Assembly (NCBI GenBank): GCA_039105265.1
Contig: JAPFFF010000023.1
Location: forward strand, 1,612,001 to 1,676,000
Reading direction: 5' to 3'
From: Tritrichomonas musculus
Taxonomy: Eukaryota > Parabasalia > Tritrichomonadida > Tritrichomonadidae
Length of the DNA: 64,000 bases
Shown here: one piece after another, positions 1-9,614 of the stretch
How positions within the stretch are numbered: the stretch's first letter is position 1
Layout: each line of letters starts with the position of its first letter
Notes under the pieces: generated by a model
Told to the model about the DNA's origin: nothing
Database searches by the model: none
What the model saw: only the letters and a program-made list of their open reading frames with translations
Program-made: the position numbers and the translations under genes

Positions 1-2
1 CC

Positions 3-486
3 TTCACCGAATCGAATAGGTTAAATATCACTGATGTGTTTACACAATCAATTAAATTTTCAAGTTCTAATTACTTTGGTTCTTCTTTCTACTCTTCAAA
101 TTCACATTATTTTTCAAGTACTCTAGGTTTTACAAAAACAGACATATTTACATTAACAAAAGATTTTTCTAAAACAAATTATTTCTCTTTATCGATTTAT
201 TTTACAGGATCGAATGAGTTTTCTCCTTCATTTGTTAAGCTTAACAGAAGAAAAATCAAAAATAACAACAGGAATGAAAGCTTGAATTGGTGTTGCAGTA
301 GGATCTGCTGCACTTGTTGCTATTATTGTTGGCTTGATTTTCTTCAGAAAAAAGAAATATAACCAAGTCGAAGATATGAGTGAAGGTATTGAAATCCATG
401 AAGATTTTACAACTTATAATATACATAATAATCCGCTCATAAATATTATGAATGATGACGATCCTTTTGAAGATGAATTTATTTAA
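3..486 (+). pseudogene. 3' end of trichomonad surface protein gene, frame disrupted
   Basis: The frame open from the window edge gives a Phe/Ser periodic stretch (F..S..F pattern), as in the stalk that follows BspA-type repeats in trichomonad surface proteins. The expected C-terminus is also present but in the next frame: a hydrophobic segment (IGVAVGSAALVAIIVGLIFF), then RKKK and an acidic cytoplasmic tail ending DEFI and TAA at 484-486. The change of frame falls between about 210 and 270, and a TGA at 280-282 stands just before the membrane segment in the second frame. The first frame ends at 360-362. The 5' part lies outside the window. It looks like a type I membrane protein gene broken by one frameshift and one stop; a sequencing error could explain the frameshift but not both changes. 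Confidence 0.55.
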
Positions 487-1242
487 ATTTAATACTTAAT
501 CATCTTATTTACTTCTTCTTAATCCATGGAATTATTTTATTTTGAAGTTGAAAATGAAACTCCATATCAAAAATTATAACTTCAAAATGCTTCTTACTTT
601 CGTTTTTTTAATGCGTTAACTTAGTGAAATCAATGTCTAACATGCAGGGATGGTCAATGTTGAAAAAATTGATCAATGGCGTCACTTTTTTGGTGGCTCG
701 TTGTCAACGTTAACTTCGTTATTTCAACGTCAACGATCAACGATAAGAGTTTCGTTGAAATTGATCGTCCAAAAAAATGGCACTTTTTTATTTCTATCGT
801 CGTTGATTTAAAATTATATTATCATTTATGTCACATATATATATTTGGTATTTATATAGATATGATAATGATATTTACTCATTTTTTCAAAATAATAATA
901 TAGTCTAGATTAAACCCTCCATATCAAATGGAAAACACCCCTACCAAATCTCTATGTAAAAGAGTTAGAATTATAATATTATATGTACACATAGATAAAA
1001 CGTTTATTTGATAAAATAATAATTATTATTTTAAAAATATTTATTTTATATTTAGATATTAGTATTTAAAAATGCAATCTATTCAATTTTTTATCGAAAA
1101 ATTGAATAGAAAATGGTATTTAATTTGATTTTGATAAATAGTTTTTGTAGCTTTTTATTGAAACTTTTTGAAGATATCTAATTTGATTTGGGATTTTTCC
1201 TCGATGAATGCCTATATATATTTAACCTAAATAGTTTACAGG

Positions 1243-1276
<34 letters not shown>

Positions 1277-2856
1277 TTTTTTTTTGAAAAAGTGGAAAAA
1301 AGTGAAAATTTTCAAATTATTTGACCTTCTATTAGAAATTAAGAGTAGTCAATTATTTTTTTAGCTAAACTAAGGACCGAGTTTTGAATGATGTTTTTAT
1401 ACAGTTTCAGGTAACTTTTTATGCTATTTAAACAATTGATTTATTATGATTTCTACCAAAATTTAATGATGTTCAATTTCTAATATTTTATGATATTTTA
1501 CCTTCTTTTTAACTTAATTTCAAATGGATTTTATGAAGTTATAGTCAATAAATTAATCTAATTTCATTGAATATTATATGATATTTCAGCAATTTTTTTT
1601 ATAAGATTCTTTCGAAATTTTTATAAAGTTTTCAACTTGTTTTAAATACTGTTTCACTAATTATTTATCCAATTCCATTTGATATTTAATGTAATTTTTA
1701 TATCCATCTTATGAAATTTTGGCTATAAATTGTTTTATCTAATTTAAAACGCTTTTTATATCCAATTTCAATTCTAATTTTATCAAATTAAAGAAAAAGA
1801 TGTTTTTAAATAAAGTTTCAACATTTCTTTTATTGGGTTCAAATCAAAACTTTTATCGAATTTCAACAATCTTTATAATGAAATTTGAAAAAGTAAATAT
1901 TTTAATTACATTTTGCAGCATTTTTTTAATTTCATTTCAATTCTTTCTTTTTAATCATATTTCAATGTTGTAATTCATAACATTCACATGACAAGATTTT
2001 TATCCAATTCAAACAAAAATCTTTAATGATGTTTAAATGTATAATTTATGATATTACTAAAATTTAATTTATTGGATTTTTCTAAATTTTTTGTATACAA
2101 TTTCAATTAAATTTTCATTGGATTTGTATTGATCTTTTATCTCATTTCAACCGATATTTTTAATAGAATTTTAAACCAATATTTTTACAACATTTCAACA
2201 ATTATTTTATAACATTTCTGTTTTTATTTTATAAAATTCCAACAAGTATTTTAATCTCATTTCAAAAAATATTTTTTATCTCTTTTCAGCCAAAATTTTA
2301 ATATCATTTCAGCAAATATTTTATTTCATTTCAAAAAAAAAAAGTTTTAATCGCATTTCAACAATTTTTTTTACCCAATTTCAACAAACATTTTATGTAA
2401 TTTTAATTAACTTTTTATCTCGTTTCAACAAGTATTTTATTTCATTTAAAAAAAAATTTAAATCACATTTCAAAATAATCATTTATGATATTTTTTAACA
2501 AATATTTTATAGCATTTCTTCAAATATTCATGTAATTTCATTACATTTTTTGTATTTCATTTCAATTGTGCTTTTTATAGAATTCTCACAAATATTTAAT
2601 TACATTTATAATTATGTTTTTTTTTATAAAATTTTATTCGTTTTTAAAAATGACATTCCATTTTGTTTTAGTATATGGAATTTTTTTTCCAGGCATTCAT
2701 TATGTTCGACCAAATAATTTTATACTATTTTATCAATGCTTTTAATGCAATTTATACATATATGATTTTTTTATAAAGTTTGAATAAATTTTTAAATTAC
2801 ATTTCAACAAGTTTTTATTTTTATGAAATTACGAAAAAATAAACATTTTAATGATA
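487..2856. other. AT-rich spacer without a recognisable gene
   Basis: No coding sequence was recognised. The stretch 640-780 is relatively GC-rich and repeats the hexamer TCAACG in both orientations. A partial copy of a dispersed inverted-repeat element lies at 899-1115, and a run of about 33 A at 1242-1274. From about 1380 to 2880 the sequence is a degenerate array built on an ATTTCAAC core followed by A/T-rich bases every 30-45 nt, described separately. Confidence 0.6.
899..1115 (+). repeat. Partial copy of dispersed TIR element (second copy at 49046)
   Basis: It starts with TATAGTCTAGA and matches the copy at 49046-49260 with scattered differences: a CC(T/C)(C/A)CC(T/A)T block, GGAAAAC, TACCAAATCTCTAT, AGAGTTAGAAT, ATTTGATAAAATAAT and AATTGAATAGAAAATGGTA. 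The 3' terminal inverted repeat present in the second copy is not found here, so this copy is truncated or diverged at that end. Confidence 0.6.
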
Positions 2857-2880
2857 TAGTTTCAAATTATTATTTTTTAT
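1380..2880. repeat. Degenerate ATTTCAA-type AT-rich array upstream of kinase
   Basis: Units such as CATTTCAACAATTTTTTT, AATTTCAACAAACATTTTAT, ATTTCAACCGATATTTTTA and CGTTTCAACAAGTATTTTAT recur for about 1.5 kb without an exact period. All frames contain many stops. In coding-strand orientation the core resembles the spacers between the ankyrin modules at 4.3-6.2 kb, so the two may belong to one spacer class. It runs directly into the open frame of the kinase at 2860. Confidence 0.5.
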
Positions 2881-4128
2881 CCTGTTTCAAACAAATTAAA
2901 AACAGCACCATCAGAATTAGAAGAAGAAGAAGAAGAAGAAAGCTCAGAAGGTGATGAAAATGTAAAATTACTTGTAAAAAGTCAAGAATCTGGAATAAAA
3001 ATCAAAGAAGAAGAAAACACTGAAAATGATGTTTTATCAGAAAAAAGCCAAGAATCTGGAACAGGCGACAAGGAAGACAGCGCTGAAACAATTAAATCAC
3101 TTAAATCACAACTAAAACATAAAAAGAAATCGATTCAAAAATACAAAAAGAAACTGAAAGAACAAGAAACACAATTAGAAAAGATCAAAGAAGAGAATTC
3201 ACAACTTAAAATGCAGTTATCAATAAAAGAACCAAACAATGGATTTTGTGAAATCAAGGTTCTTACTGAAAAAGAAATTAATGATTTTGAAATACTTGAA
3301 GAAATCAGTTACAATAGCAACGGAAAAGTAGTTAAAGTAGCAAAGAAACAAATCTTTGTTCTAAAAATCATGAATGCTAAAAAGAGCAATGTAGAATCTC
3401 TTAAACTTTTTCTGAATGAATATGAAATCATGAACATGCTTAATCATCCAAACATCATTAAAACATTTGGAATTTGTCTGGATTCAGTAAATATGCCACC
3501 ATCAATAGTGATTGAATTTTGTATCGGCAATTTAGAAGAAGCAATTCTAAATAAAAAGTTCACAAAAGTTGAAATTGCATTTGCTATTTATCAAATTGCT
3601 GAAGGAATGAAATACGTTCATTATAAGAAAATTATTCATCGTGATTTGAAGCCTACAAATATTCTCATTGCATCGGATGGAACAATACGAATTGCTGACT
3701 TTGGAATCTCAAAAATAATGTCACCTAATGAGCAAAACACACTCGGAATTGGAACACGAAAATTCATGGCTCCTGAAATTCTTAATGAAGAAGAATACGA
3801 TGAAAAAGTTGATGTTTATTCATTCGGTGTTGTTGCATTCTTTGCTCTAAATAATGGTGAAATGCCAGTCACGAAGATGCGTGATGTAATGATTGGCAAA
3901 AAACATGAGATTCCATCTTCATTTACTTCATTCGCAAAGCGATTGATCGATTCATGCTGGAATTTCGATCCAAAAGATCGTCCAAGTTTCAATAGAATAT
4001 GTGAGCAATTGAATGAATATTGCCACACGTTATTTGAACTTTCTGACAACGAAATCAGCCAACTTAAAGAAAGTATTGAAAAGCACAAATTACGAATTCC
4101 AGTTTACGATTATAGTCCTCAAAAATAA
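2860..4128 (+). CDS. Protein kinase with N-terminal acidic coiled coil, start uncertain
   Basis: The frame is open from a TAG at 2857-2859 to TAA at 4126-4128, but the first in-frame ATG is at 3211, after about 117 open codons. Those codons give an acidic Glu/Ser stretch, then a Lys/Gln/Glu coiled coil (SLKSQLKHKKKSIQKYKKKL). From the 3211 Met the kinase shows invariant Lys in VLKIMN (about K52), HRDLKPTN (D145), DFG (D163), APE and a GTRKFMAPE activation segment. The glycine loop is degenerate (EISYNSNGKVVKV), so activity may be weak. It belongs to the tyrosine-kinase-like group expanded in trichomonads and probably phosphorylates Ser/Thr. A paralogue lies at 56.4 kb. The coiled coil is clearly coding-like, so a start at 3211 would waste it; either a 5' exon was missed or the gene is 5' truncated. 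Confidence 0.75.
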   Translation, partial: FQIIIFYPVSNKLKTAPSELEEEEEEESSEGDENVKLLVKSQESGIKIKEEENTENDVLSEKSQESGTGDKEDSAETIKSLKSQLKHKKKSIQKYKKKLKEQETQLEKIKEENSQLKMQLSIKEPNNGFCEIKVLTEKEINDFEILEEISYNSNGKVVKVAKKQIFVLKIMNAKKSNVESLKLFLNEYEIMNMLNHPNIIKTFGICLDSVNMPPSIVIEFCIGNLEEAILNKKFTKVEIAFAIYQIAEGMKYVHYKKIIHRDLKPTNILIASDGTIRIADFGISKIMSPNEQNTLGIGTRKFMAPEILNEEEYDEKVDVYSFGVVAFFALNNGEMPVTKMRDVMIGKKHEIPSSFTSFAKRLIDSCWNFDPKDRPSFNRICEQLNEYCHTLFELSDNEISQLKESIEKHKLRIPVYDYSPQK

Positions 4129-4206
4129 ATTAAACAATTAATCTTATTCAATAAAATAATTTTATATATATTAAAGACTTTATTTATTAGTTATTTTTAT
4201 TCAAAA
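4129..4206. other. Convergent intergenic gap between kinase and ankyrin gene
   Basis: These 78 nt separate the kinase stop (plus strand) from the stop of the ankyrin gene (minus strand). They contain TAAA tetranucleotides close to the kinase stop; TAAA is the trichomonad cleavage/polyadenylation signal. No further feature is seen. Confidence 0.4.
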
Positions 4207-4380
4207 TCAATGACTAAGCATTTCCTTTATTGTCTCATCATTTGTATAATCAATTGGTTTTTTCCCTTCTTCATCAACTATATCAACGTCAATACGCTTG
4301 TTTTTTAATAAAAGCTTTATAATGTCGACACATCCTTTTGAAACAGCAAGATGAAGTGGCGTTTTTTCATCAAAAAAGAT
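4207..4380 (-). other. Ankyrin module 6 with C-terminus and stop
   Basis: Reads DEKTPLHLAVSKGCVDIIKL, continues LLKNKRIDVDIVDEEGKKP and ends IDYTNDETIKEMLSH with TGA at 4207-4209. It has the classic TPLHLA ankyrin start and a natural last partial repeat, as expected for the 3' end of a DUF3447/ankyrin gene. That such an end exists 2 kb beyond the DUF3447 stop argues that the whole 7327-4207 stretch was, or is, one gene. Confidence 0.65.
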
Positions 4381-4521
4381 AAATTAAAATTACGGGGTAT
4401 CGATTTGGATAAAAATTTATAAAGTAAAATTGTATTGTAATAAAAATATATAATTTTCAATGTAGTAAAATTATTTAATTTCGAAATTTTATAAATAATA
4501 TTATAATAAGAATATATATAT

Positions 4522-4614
4522 ATGGTCTATTAACATCAAGCTTCTCATTGGCTAAAAAAAGTTTGACCATATCAATATCTCCTTTTTCAATTGCGAGATA
4601 AAAAGGTGGTTTAT
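4522..4614 (-). other. Ankyrin module 5 (separated coding block)
   Basis: Reads KPPFYLAIEKGDIDMVKLFL and continues ANEKLDVNRPY. It is flanked by spacers of about 150 nt (3' side) and 250 nt (5' side) that contain stops. Confidence 0.6.
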
Positions 4615-4865
4615 AAATATTACAAAAGAATTTCATTAAAATAAATAATTTTTAAATTTCATTGAAAAATTTTATTTTCAATTTTATTGAAAAATTGCCT
4701 TTTTGAATTCCATTTGAATATCACTTTTTGAATTTTATTGAAATATTATTGATTTCATTTTATTGAAAAAAAGTATTGATGAATCATATTAAAAATTTTC
4801 ATTTTCAAATTCCATTTGAAAAAAAAAAATTGAATTCTGTAAAAAAAAAGCATTATTATTAAAAT

Positions 4866-4958
4866 ATATGGGATATTAATACTGAGTTTATCATTTGTAA
4901 ATAAAAGTTTTACAATTTCAATATTTCCTTTTTCAACTGCACGATAAAGTGCTGGTAT
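4866..4958 (-). other. Ankyrin module 4 (separated coding block)
   Basis: Reads PALYRAVEKGNIEIVKLLFT and continues NDKLSINIPY, again a whole repeat in the same register. The upstream boundary is TATACCAG, one of the few junctions here with an AG that could serve as a 3' splice site. Confidence 0.6.
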
Positions 4959-5220
4959 ATAAAATTAAAATAAAAACTTCATAAAAAAAATTTAATTTTG
5001 AATTGCATTAAATTATTTCAAATTAAACTTCGTTAATTTATTATTGTTCAAATTTCATTTGAAATATTAATTTTGAATGTAGCTGATTATTCCATTAAAA
5101 TTATTTATTTTTGAATGTAATAAAAAAACTTTAATTATCAAATCTCATCAAAATATTTCAATCTGAATTCTATTTAAACATTAAATTTGGAATTTTAAAA
5201 ATAAATATATGTTTGGAATT

Positions 5221-5312
5221 AGCGGTGCATCAATTACGAGCTTGCTATTTGCTACCAAAAGTTTGACAATTTCAACATTTTCTTGATCAACAGCAACATA
5301 AAATGGTGGTAT
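5221..5312 (-). other. Ankyrin module 3 (separated coding block)
   Basis: Reads PPFYVAVDQENVEIVKLLVA and continues NSKLVIDAPLIPN. It is the most diverged of the six at its end (VIDAPL in place of DVN..Y) but starts at the same ankyrin position. AT-rich spacers flank it on both sides. Confidence 0.55.
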
Positions 5313-5606
5313 ATAAAATTAAAAAATTAATTTCATTTAAATATCTAATTTTGAATTATATTTATAAATTTTTTTTTTAATTTGATTTAAATATTTCATT
5401 TGTGATTCTATTGAAATATTTCAAAAAAAAATGCAATTGAAAAAACACTTTTTGAATTTCATTAGAATTTATTTTGAATTTCATTTAAATATTTTATTTT
5501 AAATATTATGAAAATATGTAATTCTAAATATCATTGAAATGTTTAATTTTGAATGATATTTAAAAATATCATTTTAAATAAAATAAATAAAAGTTTTTTT
5601 TTAAAC

Positions 5607-5702
5607 ATATCTAGTGTTAATATCAATTCTGTCACAGGTTAACAAAAGTTTGACCATTTCGATATTTCCTCTTTTAACTGCACAATAAAAAGCTGTTTCA
5701 CA
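5607..5702 (-). other. Ankyrin module 2 (separated coding block)
   Basis: Reads ETAFYCAVKRGNIEMVKLLL and continues TCDRIDINTRY, in the same register as module 1. It is flanked by spacers rich in ATTTCAA and TTGAAAT. It is bounded 5' by GTGA|AACAG and 3' by TATGTTT, neither matching the known trichomonad intron consensus. Confidence 0.6.
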
Positions 5703-6057
5703 AATCAATAGATGAATTTCGTTGAAATATTTTATTTTGAATTTCATTGAAATATTATATTAAGAACTTTATGGGGAAAAAAAAAATCATTTTGAATCCT
5801 ATTTAAAAAATCGCATTTTGAATGTAATTTAAATATTTATATTAAAATGCAATTAAAAAGTTTCAGTTTGAATACTACCGAAATTGAATTATTTAATTTT
5901 GAATTTCATTTAATATTTTCATTTAAAATTGGATTGAAACATTTAAATTTTGAATGTTATTGAATTATTCAATTTTAAATTCCATTGGAATATTTCAATT
6001 CAAATTGTATTAGAAAAATTGTTTATTTTTTAATTGAATAAATAAAGTAATTAAAAC

Positions 6058-6149
6058 GTATGGCTTATTAACATCAATTTTATCAATTCCCAAAAAAAGT
6101 TTGACCAAACCAATATTTCCTTTTTCAACAGCAAGATAAAAGCACGTTT
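6058..6149 (-). other. Ankyrin module 1 (separated coding block)
   Basis: Reads KTCFYLAVEKGNIGLVKLFL and continues GIDKIDVNKPY, a complete 31-residue ankyrin repeat starting at the conserved KT..Y and ending after DVN..Y. Stops lie on both sides in the flanking AT-rich spacers. It is the first of six such blocks downstream of the DUF3447 frame. It could be an exon or a surviving gene fragment. Confidence 0.6.
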
Positions 6150-6244
6150 TATAATTTTTATTAAATTATTAATTCCATTGAATTTTTAAAATAAGAACAT
6201 CATTGAAATATTTCAATTATAAAAATATAATTGAATACTTTATA

Positions 6245-7327
6245 TTAAAATTGTATAAAATCAATTAATAAAAAAATATCATTTAAATCTATATTAAAGT
6301 CCTGGTTTTCCAAAAGAATTTCAATAAGTTTATAATGATCATATTTGAGCAATTTGTAAAATGATTCTCTGTTGATTTCATTTGGAAAGAATATAAAATT
6401 ATAATATTTGATGCTTTGATCGAAAACAATTGGCGAATTTATATCATTTTGTAAAAAATTATTCAGAAAATAATTTGCAATGTCATTGTGATGACATTTG
6501 ATTGATTCATCAATTAATTCTTTGCATGATTTATTTTCAACTTGATTTTCTTCAAGAAAACGAATTATTTCAGGATTTTTACCATGAATGGCGAATTGCC
6601 ACAATGATTGACCTAATTGAACATCATGCATTTGTAAGTATTTAAAGATTTTTACTGATCCATAAAATGCTGCATATTCAATCAATTTCGTTTTTCTATC
6701 AATTAAAAATGAATTTGTTTCGTAAATTGATGAATCAATAACAAAGTCATTAGTTTTAATATTACTTTGATTAACATGAACAATAAATTCTTTAACCAAA
6801 TCTTCCTGAATAAGTTTACATACTGGAAGTTCATTTTCTCCTTTTCTTCTTAATTCATAAAAATTTTCTGGTAATTCTTTCAATTTTTCAATTTCTGGTT
6901 GAAAATATTGAGGATAATTTGCATTTATAAATTTTTCTGTTGTTGTAATTTTATTAATAATAGGTTCATCAAATGTCAACACTTGTTCTTCAATAAGAAA
7001 TAGAAGAATCCTTTTGTTACTTTTGAAAATATTAAAAATTTCTGAATTTGAAAATAAGTTTTTGATATTAGCTTTGAATTGTCTCAAAATTCGAAAGATT
7101 TTATTGAAAAAATTGGGATCGCGATGGTGATTATCACCGATTTTTGCAATAATTTGAAGAATTGTATGAAATTTATACAAATCATCACAGATTTTGGAAT
7201 CTTTAATTAATTTAAAAAATTTTGAGAATTTATCTTCATTACTGACTTCTGGATCAAGAAAATCTAAAAAACTTTCTTCGATTTTTGCCATCTGCTCCAA
7301 ATATACCTGAAAGGCGCTTTCCTCCAT
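6245..7327 (-). CDS. DUF3447-type ankyrin protein, N-terminal exon or ORF
   Basis: The first ATG is at 7327 (MEESAFQVYL); the frame runs 360 codons to TAA at 6245. The first 180 residues are helical and Leu/Ile/Lys-rich. Residues about 180-270 carry the DUF3447 hallmark of trichomonad ankyrin proteins (KLIEYAAFYGSVKIFKYLQM, then SLWQFAIHGKNPEIIRFLEE), and 270-350 continue with ankyrin-like helices ending IDLNDIFLL. This family normally continues into ankyrin repeats. Here the frame closes after IDLNDIFLLIDFIQF, but six in-register ankyrin modules follow on the same strand down to 4207. The role is probably protein-protein scaffolding in the cytosol. No initiator-like TCA motif was found immediately upstream. 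Confidence 0.75.
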   Translation of the reverse strand: MEESAFQVYLEQMAKIEESFLDFLDPEVSNEDKFSKFFKLIKDSKICDDLYKFHTILQIIAKIGDNHHRDPNFFNKIFRILRQFKANIKNLFSNSEIFNIFKSNKRILLFLIEEQVLTFDEPIINKITTTEKFINANYPQYFQPEIEKLKELPENFYELRRKGENELPVCKLIQEDLVKEFIVHVNQSNIKTNDFVIDSSIYETNSFLIDRKTKLIEYAAFYGSVKIFKYLQMHDVQLGQSLWQFAIHGKNPEIIRFLEENQVENKSCKELIDESIKCHHNDIANYFLNNFLQNDINSPIVFDQSIKYYNFIFFPNEINRESFYKLLKYDHYKLIEILLENQDFNIDLNDIFLLIDFIQF

Positions 7328-7705
7328 CAAGTAGTATTACTGTCAAAATTTTTTATAAACTATACAAATTTTAAATACATTAATATCTCCGTATTTAATG
7401 GCTTAATATATCATAATAATATATTTATATTTATAAATATAAATAGATAATATATTTAATATTGAAAACATCTAAAAAGTTTTTTAGGTTATCAAAAATG
7501 AATATTTGCTGAGTGTAAGAAAAAAAATAAATACTTATTTTATATGGTATTTAAATAAAAGATATTGTATAAAAAATAAAAGCTAAATAATGAGATATTC
7601 ACAATATAAAACACATAATTTTGAATAGTATAATAAATTTTCTGATGAAATAATCTCAAATAAATTAAATGGATATTTGTTCATTAAAATGAATTAATAA
7701 AAACA
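7328..7705. other. Divergent intergenic region
   Basis: This 378-nt AT-rich region lies between the DUF3447 gene (minus) and the S66 peptidase (plus), so it should hold both promoters. Only the peptidase side shows an initiator-like TCATTA (7681). No other feature is seen. Confidence 0.5.
7681..7686 (+). promoter_or_regulatory. Initiator-like TCATTA of S66 gene
   Basis: TCATTA matches the trichomonad initiator TCA(C/T)(T/A), with transcription expected at its A. It lies 25 nt before the ATG at 7706, within the usual short 5' leader. The motif is short and common in AT-rich DNA. Confidence 0.4.
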
Positions 7706-8770
7706 ATGAAATTCCCTATTCATCTAAAAGAAAACGGAACAATTGCATTTATTGCGCCGTCATTTGGATGTTCCGATGATCCTACTAAAGGCAACCTCAT
7801 CAAAGCCCAAGAAAACCTTAACAATCTTGGATTTAAAATTATATTAGGACCAAACTGTTTTCTCAACAAAGGCATTGGTATTAGCAACACCCCACAAAAA
7901 TGTGCTGAAGAATTAACTGCATTTTATACATCTGACGATAATGATTGTATAATTTCATGCAGTGGTGGTGAATTAATGTGTGAAATTTTAGATTATGTTG
8001 ATTTTGACAAAATAAAACAATCCAAACCCAAATGGTACATGGGATATTCAGACAATTCCAATTTTACCTTCTTGTTAACGACGATAGCAGATGTTGCATC
8101 AATATACGGACCATGCGCGCCAGTTTTTGGTATGAGGCCCTATCATGACTCATTGAATGATTCCCTAAATATACTGACAGGCAAAAAGCACAAATTGAAG
8201 GGATACCCGATGTGGCAGCTAAAAATGGCAGAAAATTTAGAGCCTTGTCAACCGTTTAATTTAACCGAAAAAACCGTAATAAAATATTATCTACCTGACG
8301 GAACTTCTAACATTGATAATGAAAATAATAATAAAAATGCCGATATAAACTTTTCTGGCCGTTTGATCGGCGGTTGCCTTGACACTTTGATCGTCCTTCT
8401 CGGAACAAAGTACGACCACGTGAGCGAGTTTAGTGAGAGATACAAAAGTGACGGAATTGTGTGGTTTTTGGAAAGTTGCGAAATTACAATAATCGCAACC
8501 AGACGTCTCTTGTGGCAAATGGAACACGCCGGCTGGTTTAAGAATTGCAAAGGTTTCTTGATTGGAAGACCGTTTGAGAACGTGTACAATAATCAGTTCG
8601 GAATCAACCATTATCAAGCTTACCTTGAGGTTCTGAAAAAGTTCAATGTGCCCGTTATTTTCGATGTTGATATCGGCCATCACCCTCCAACGATGCCGCT
8701 GATTTGTGGAAGCTACGCAAATGTCACAAGTGATGGAAAAACATACGAAGTAGAAATGATTGAAAAATAA
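7706..8770 (+). CDS. S66 family LD-carboxypeptidase-like protein
   Basis: This 354-residue protein is the usual length for peptidase family S66, which includes bacterial muramoyl-tetrapeptide LD-carboxypeptidases and MccF. It shows GTIAFIAPS at the N-terminus, the nucleophile elbow MGYSDN (S115), GP near residue 136, WFLESCE (E256) and IGHHPPTMPL (H325), which together supply the Ser-Glu-His triad. The family cleaves the LD bond before the last D-Ala of cytoplasmic muropeptides, or related substrates. No signal peptide is seen, so it acts in the cytosol or on ingested material. The family is bacterial, and a peptidoglycan-free protist probably gained it by lateral transfer. The start is the first ATG. 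Codon use is somewhat less AT-biased than its neighbours. Confidence 0.85.
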   Translation: MKFPIHLKENGTIAFIAPSFGCSDDPTKGNLIKAQENLNNLGFKIILGPNCFLNKGIGISNTPQKCAEELTAFYTSDDNDCIISCSGGELMCEILDYVDFDKIKQSKPKWYMGYSDNSNFTFLLTTIADVASIYGPCAPVFGMRPYHDSLNDSLNILTGKKHKLKGYPMWQLKMAENLEPCQPFNLTEKTVIKYYLPDGTSNIDNENNNKNADINFSGRLIGGCLDTLIVLLGTKYDHVSEFSERYKSDGIVWFLESCEITIIATRRLLWQMEHAGWFKNCKGFLIGRPFENVYNNQFGINHYQAYLEVLKKFNVPVIFDVDIGHHPPTMPLICGSYANVTSDGKTYEVEMIEK

Positions 8771-9614
8771 GAAAAAAAAAATTAATTTTAAATATTATTA
8801 ATATTTAAAAAATTCTTTAGATATTTTATTTTTTTGGGTTTTATTTATTTATAGATAAACTTTCTCCATAATTACAATGAGTGAAAGATTTTTAGTGTTT
8901 TATTTAGGTTCTTATTTTGTTCGATTCAATTATGTTGTCTATAAAAAAAAAAACATGAAGAATCCAGCACTTCGACTATTATTTAAGTATTTATCTTGTT
9001 GAAAAATATCATGTTGAAATTTCAACATGTTCTTAAATAATAGTTATTTTTAATATTTTTTTTTTTTTTTTTACGCATTCACTTGTTTATCAGGGATAAT
9101 ATAACGGTAGGGGCACAAGTACGTTACCCAAAAAAAAAAGATTATTTATAATGATATTTTATTAAAATATCATCTTTTTTTCCTAATAATAATTCAATGA
9201 TTGCATTTATACAAAAAGTTTAATCTCTTTTTTTTTTTTTCAATTAAATAAATATAGTTATTGTTCTATGTTTATATTGAAATTTTAATTAATATTCCAA
9301 ATTAAAAATAATATTTTTATTAATTGTAAATTTTAAACTTCCAAAATTCATTATTCAAATTGTTAAAAAAATCAATTCCAGTAATTATGTTCACTAACGT
9401 TTTTTTATAATTGGGAAAACATATATTACCCAAACGAAGATTCGAGCACTTCATCGAGTTGAGACCTTTTATTTGCACGAGATTGCCCGAGTTGCCCTTT
9501 TGGTATCCCTCATTGTTTATAATAAATTTATAACTCTCTAATGAAATGATAAATAGTGATAATGATAAAGTATTTAGTTTTATTAATATTCTATCTATCT
9601 ATCTATAAAAAAAA
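8771..9614. other. Intergenic region with small unidentified minus-strand ORF
   Basis: It is mostly AT-rich with several T runs. Between about 9560 and 9323 the minus strand stays open for some 80 codons (including GNLVQIKGLNSMKCSNLRLG and later IITGIDFF). It has fairly ordinary codon composition but no good start and no family I recognise, so it may be a gene remnant. Nothing else is supported. Confidence 0.35.

Larger units (their letters stand above)
4381..6057 (-). repeat. AT-rich spacers between ankyrin modules
   Basis: The stretches between the modules (about 140-380 nt) share a vocabulary: on the plus strand TTTGAATTTCATTGAAATAT and variants recur many times (ATTTCATTTAAATATT, TTTTGAATTGCATT). 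Every spacer examined has stops in the module frame. No GTATGT donor or ACTAACACACAG acceptor was found, so if these are introns they are of an unrecognised type. Confidence 0.5.

Noticed and set aside
4381-6057. Canonical trichomonad introns between ankyrin blocks
   Set aside because: No GTATGT donor and no ACTAACACACAG acceptor was found at the block edges, and most edges lack even an AG. The spacers are therefore reported as unexplained, not as introns.
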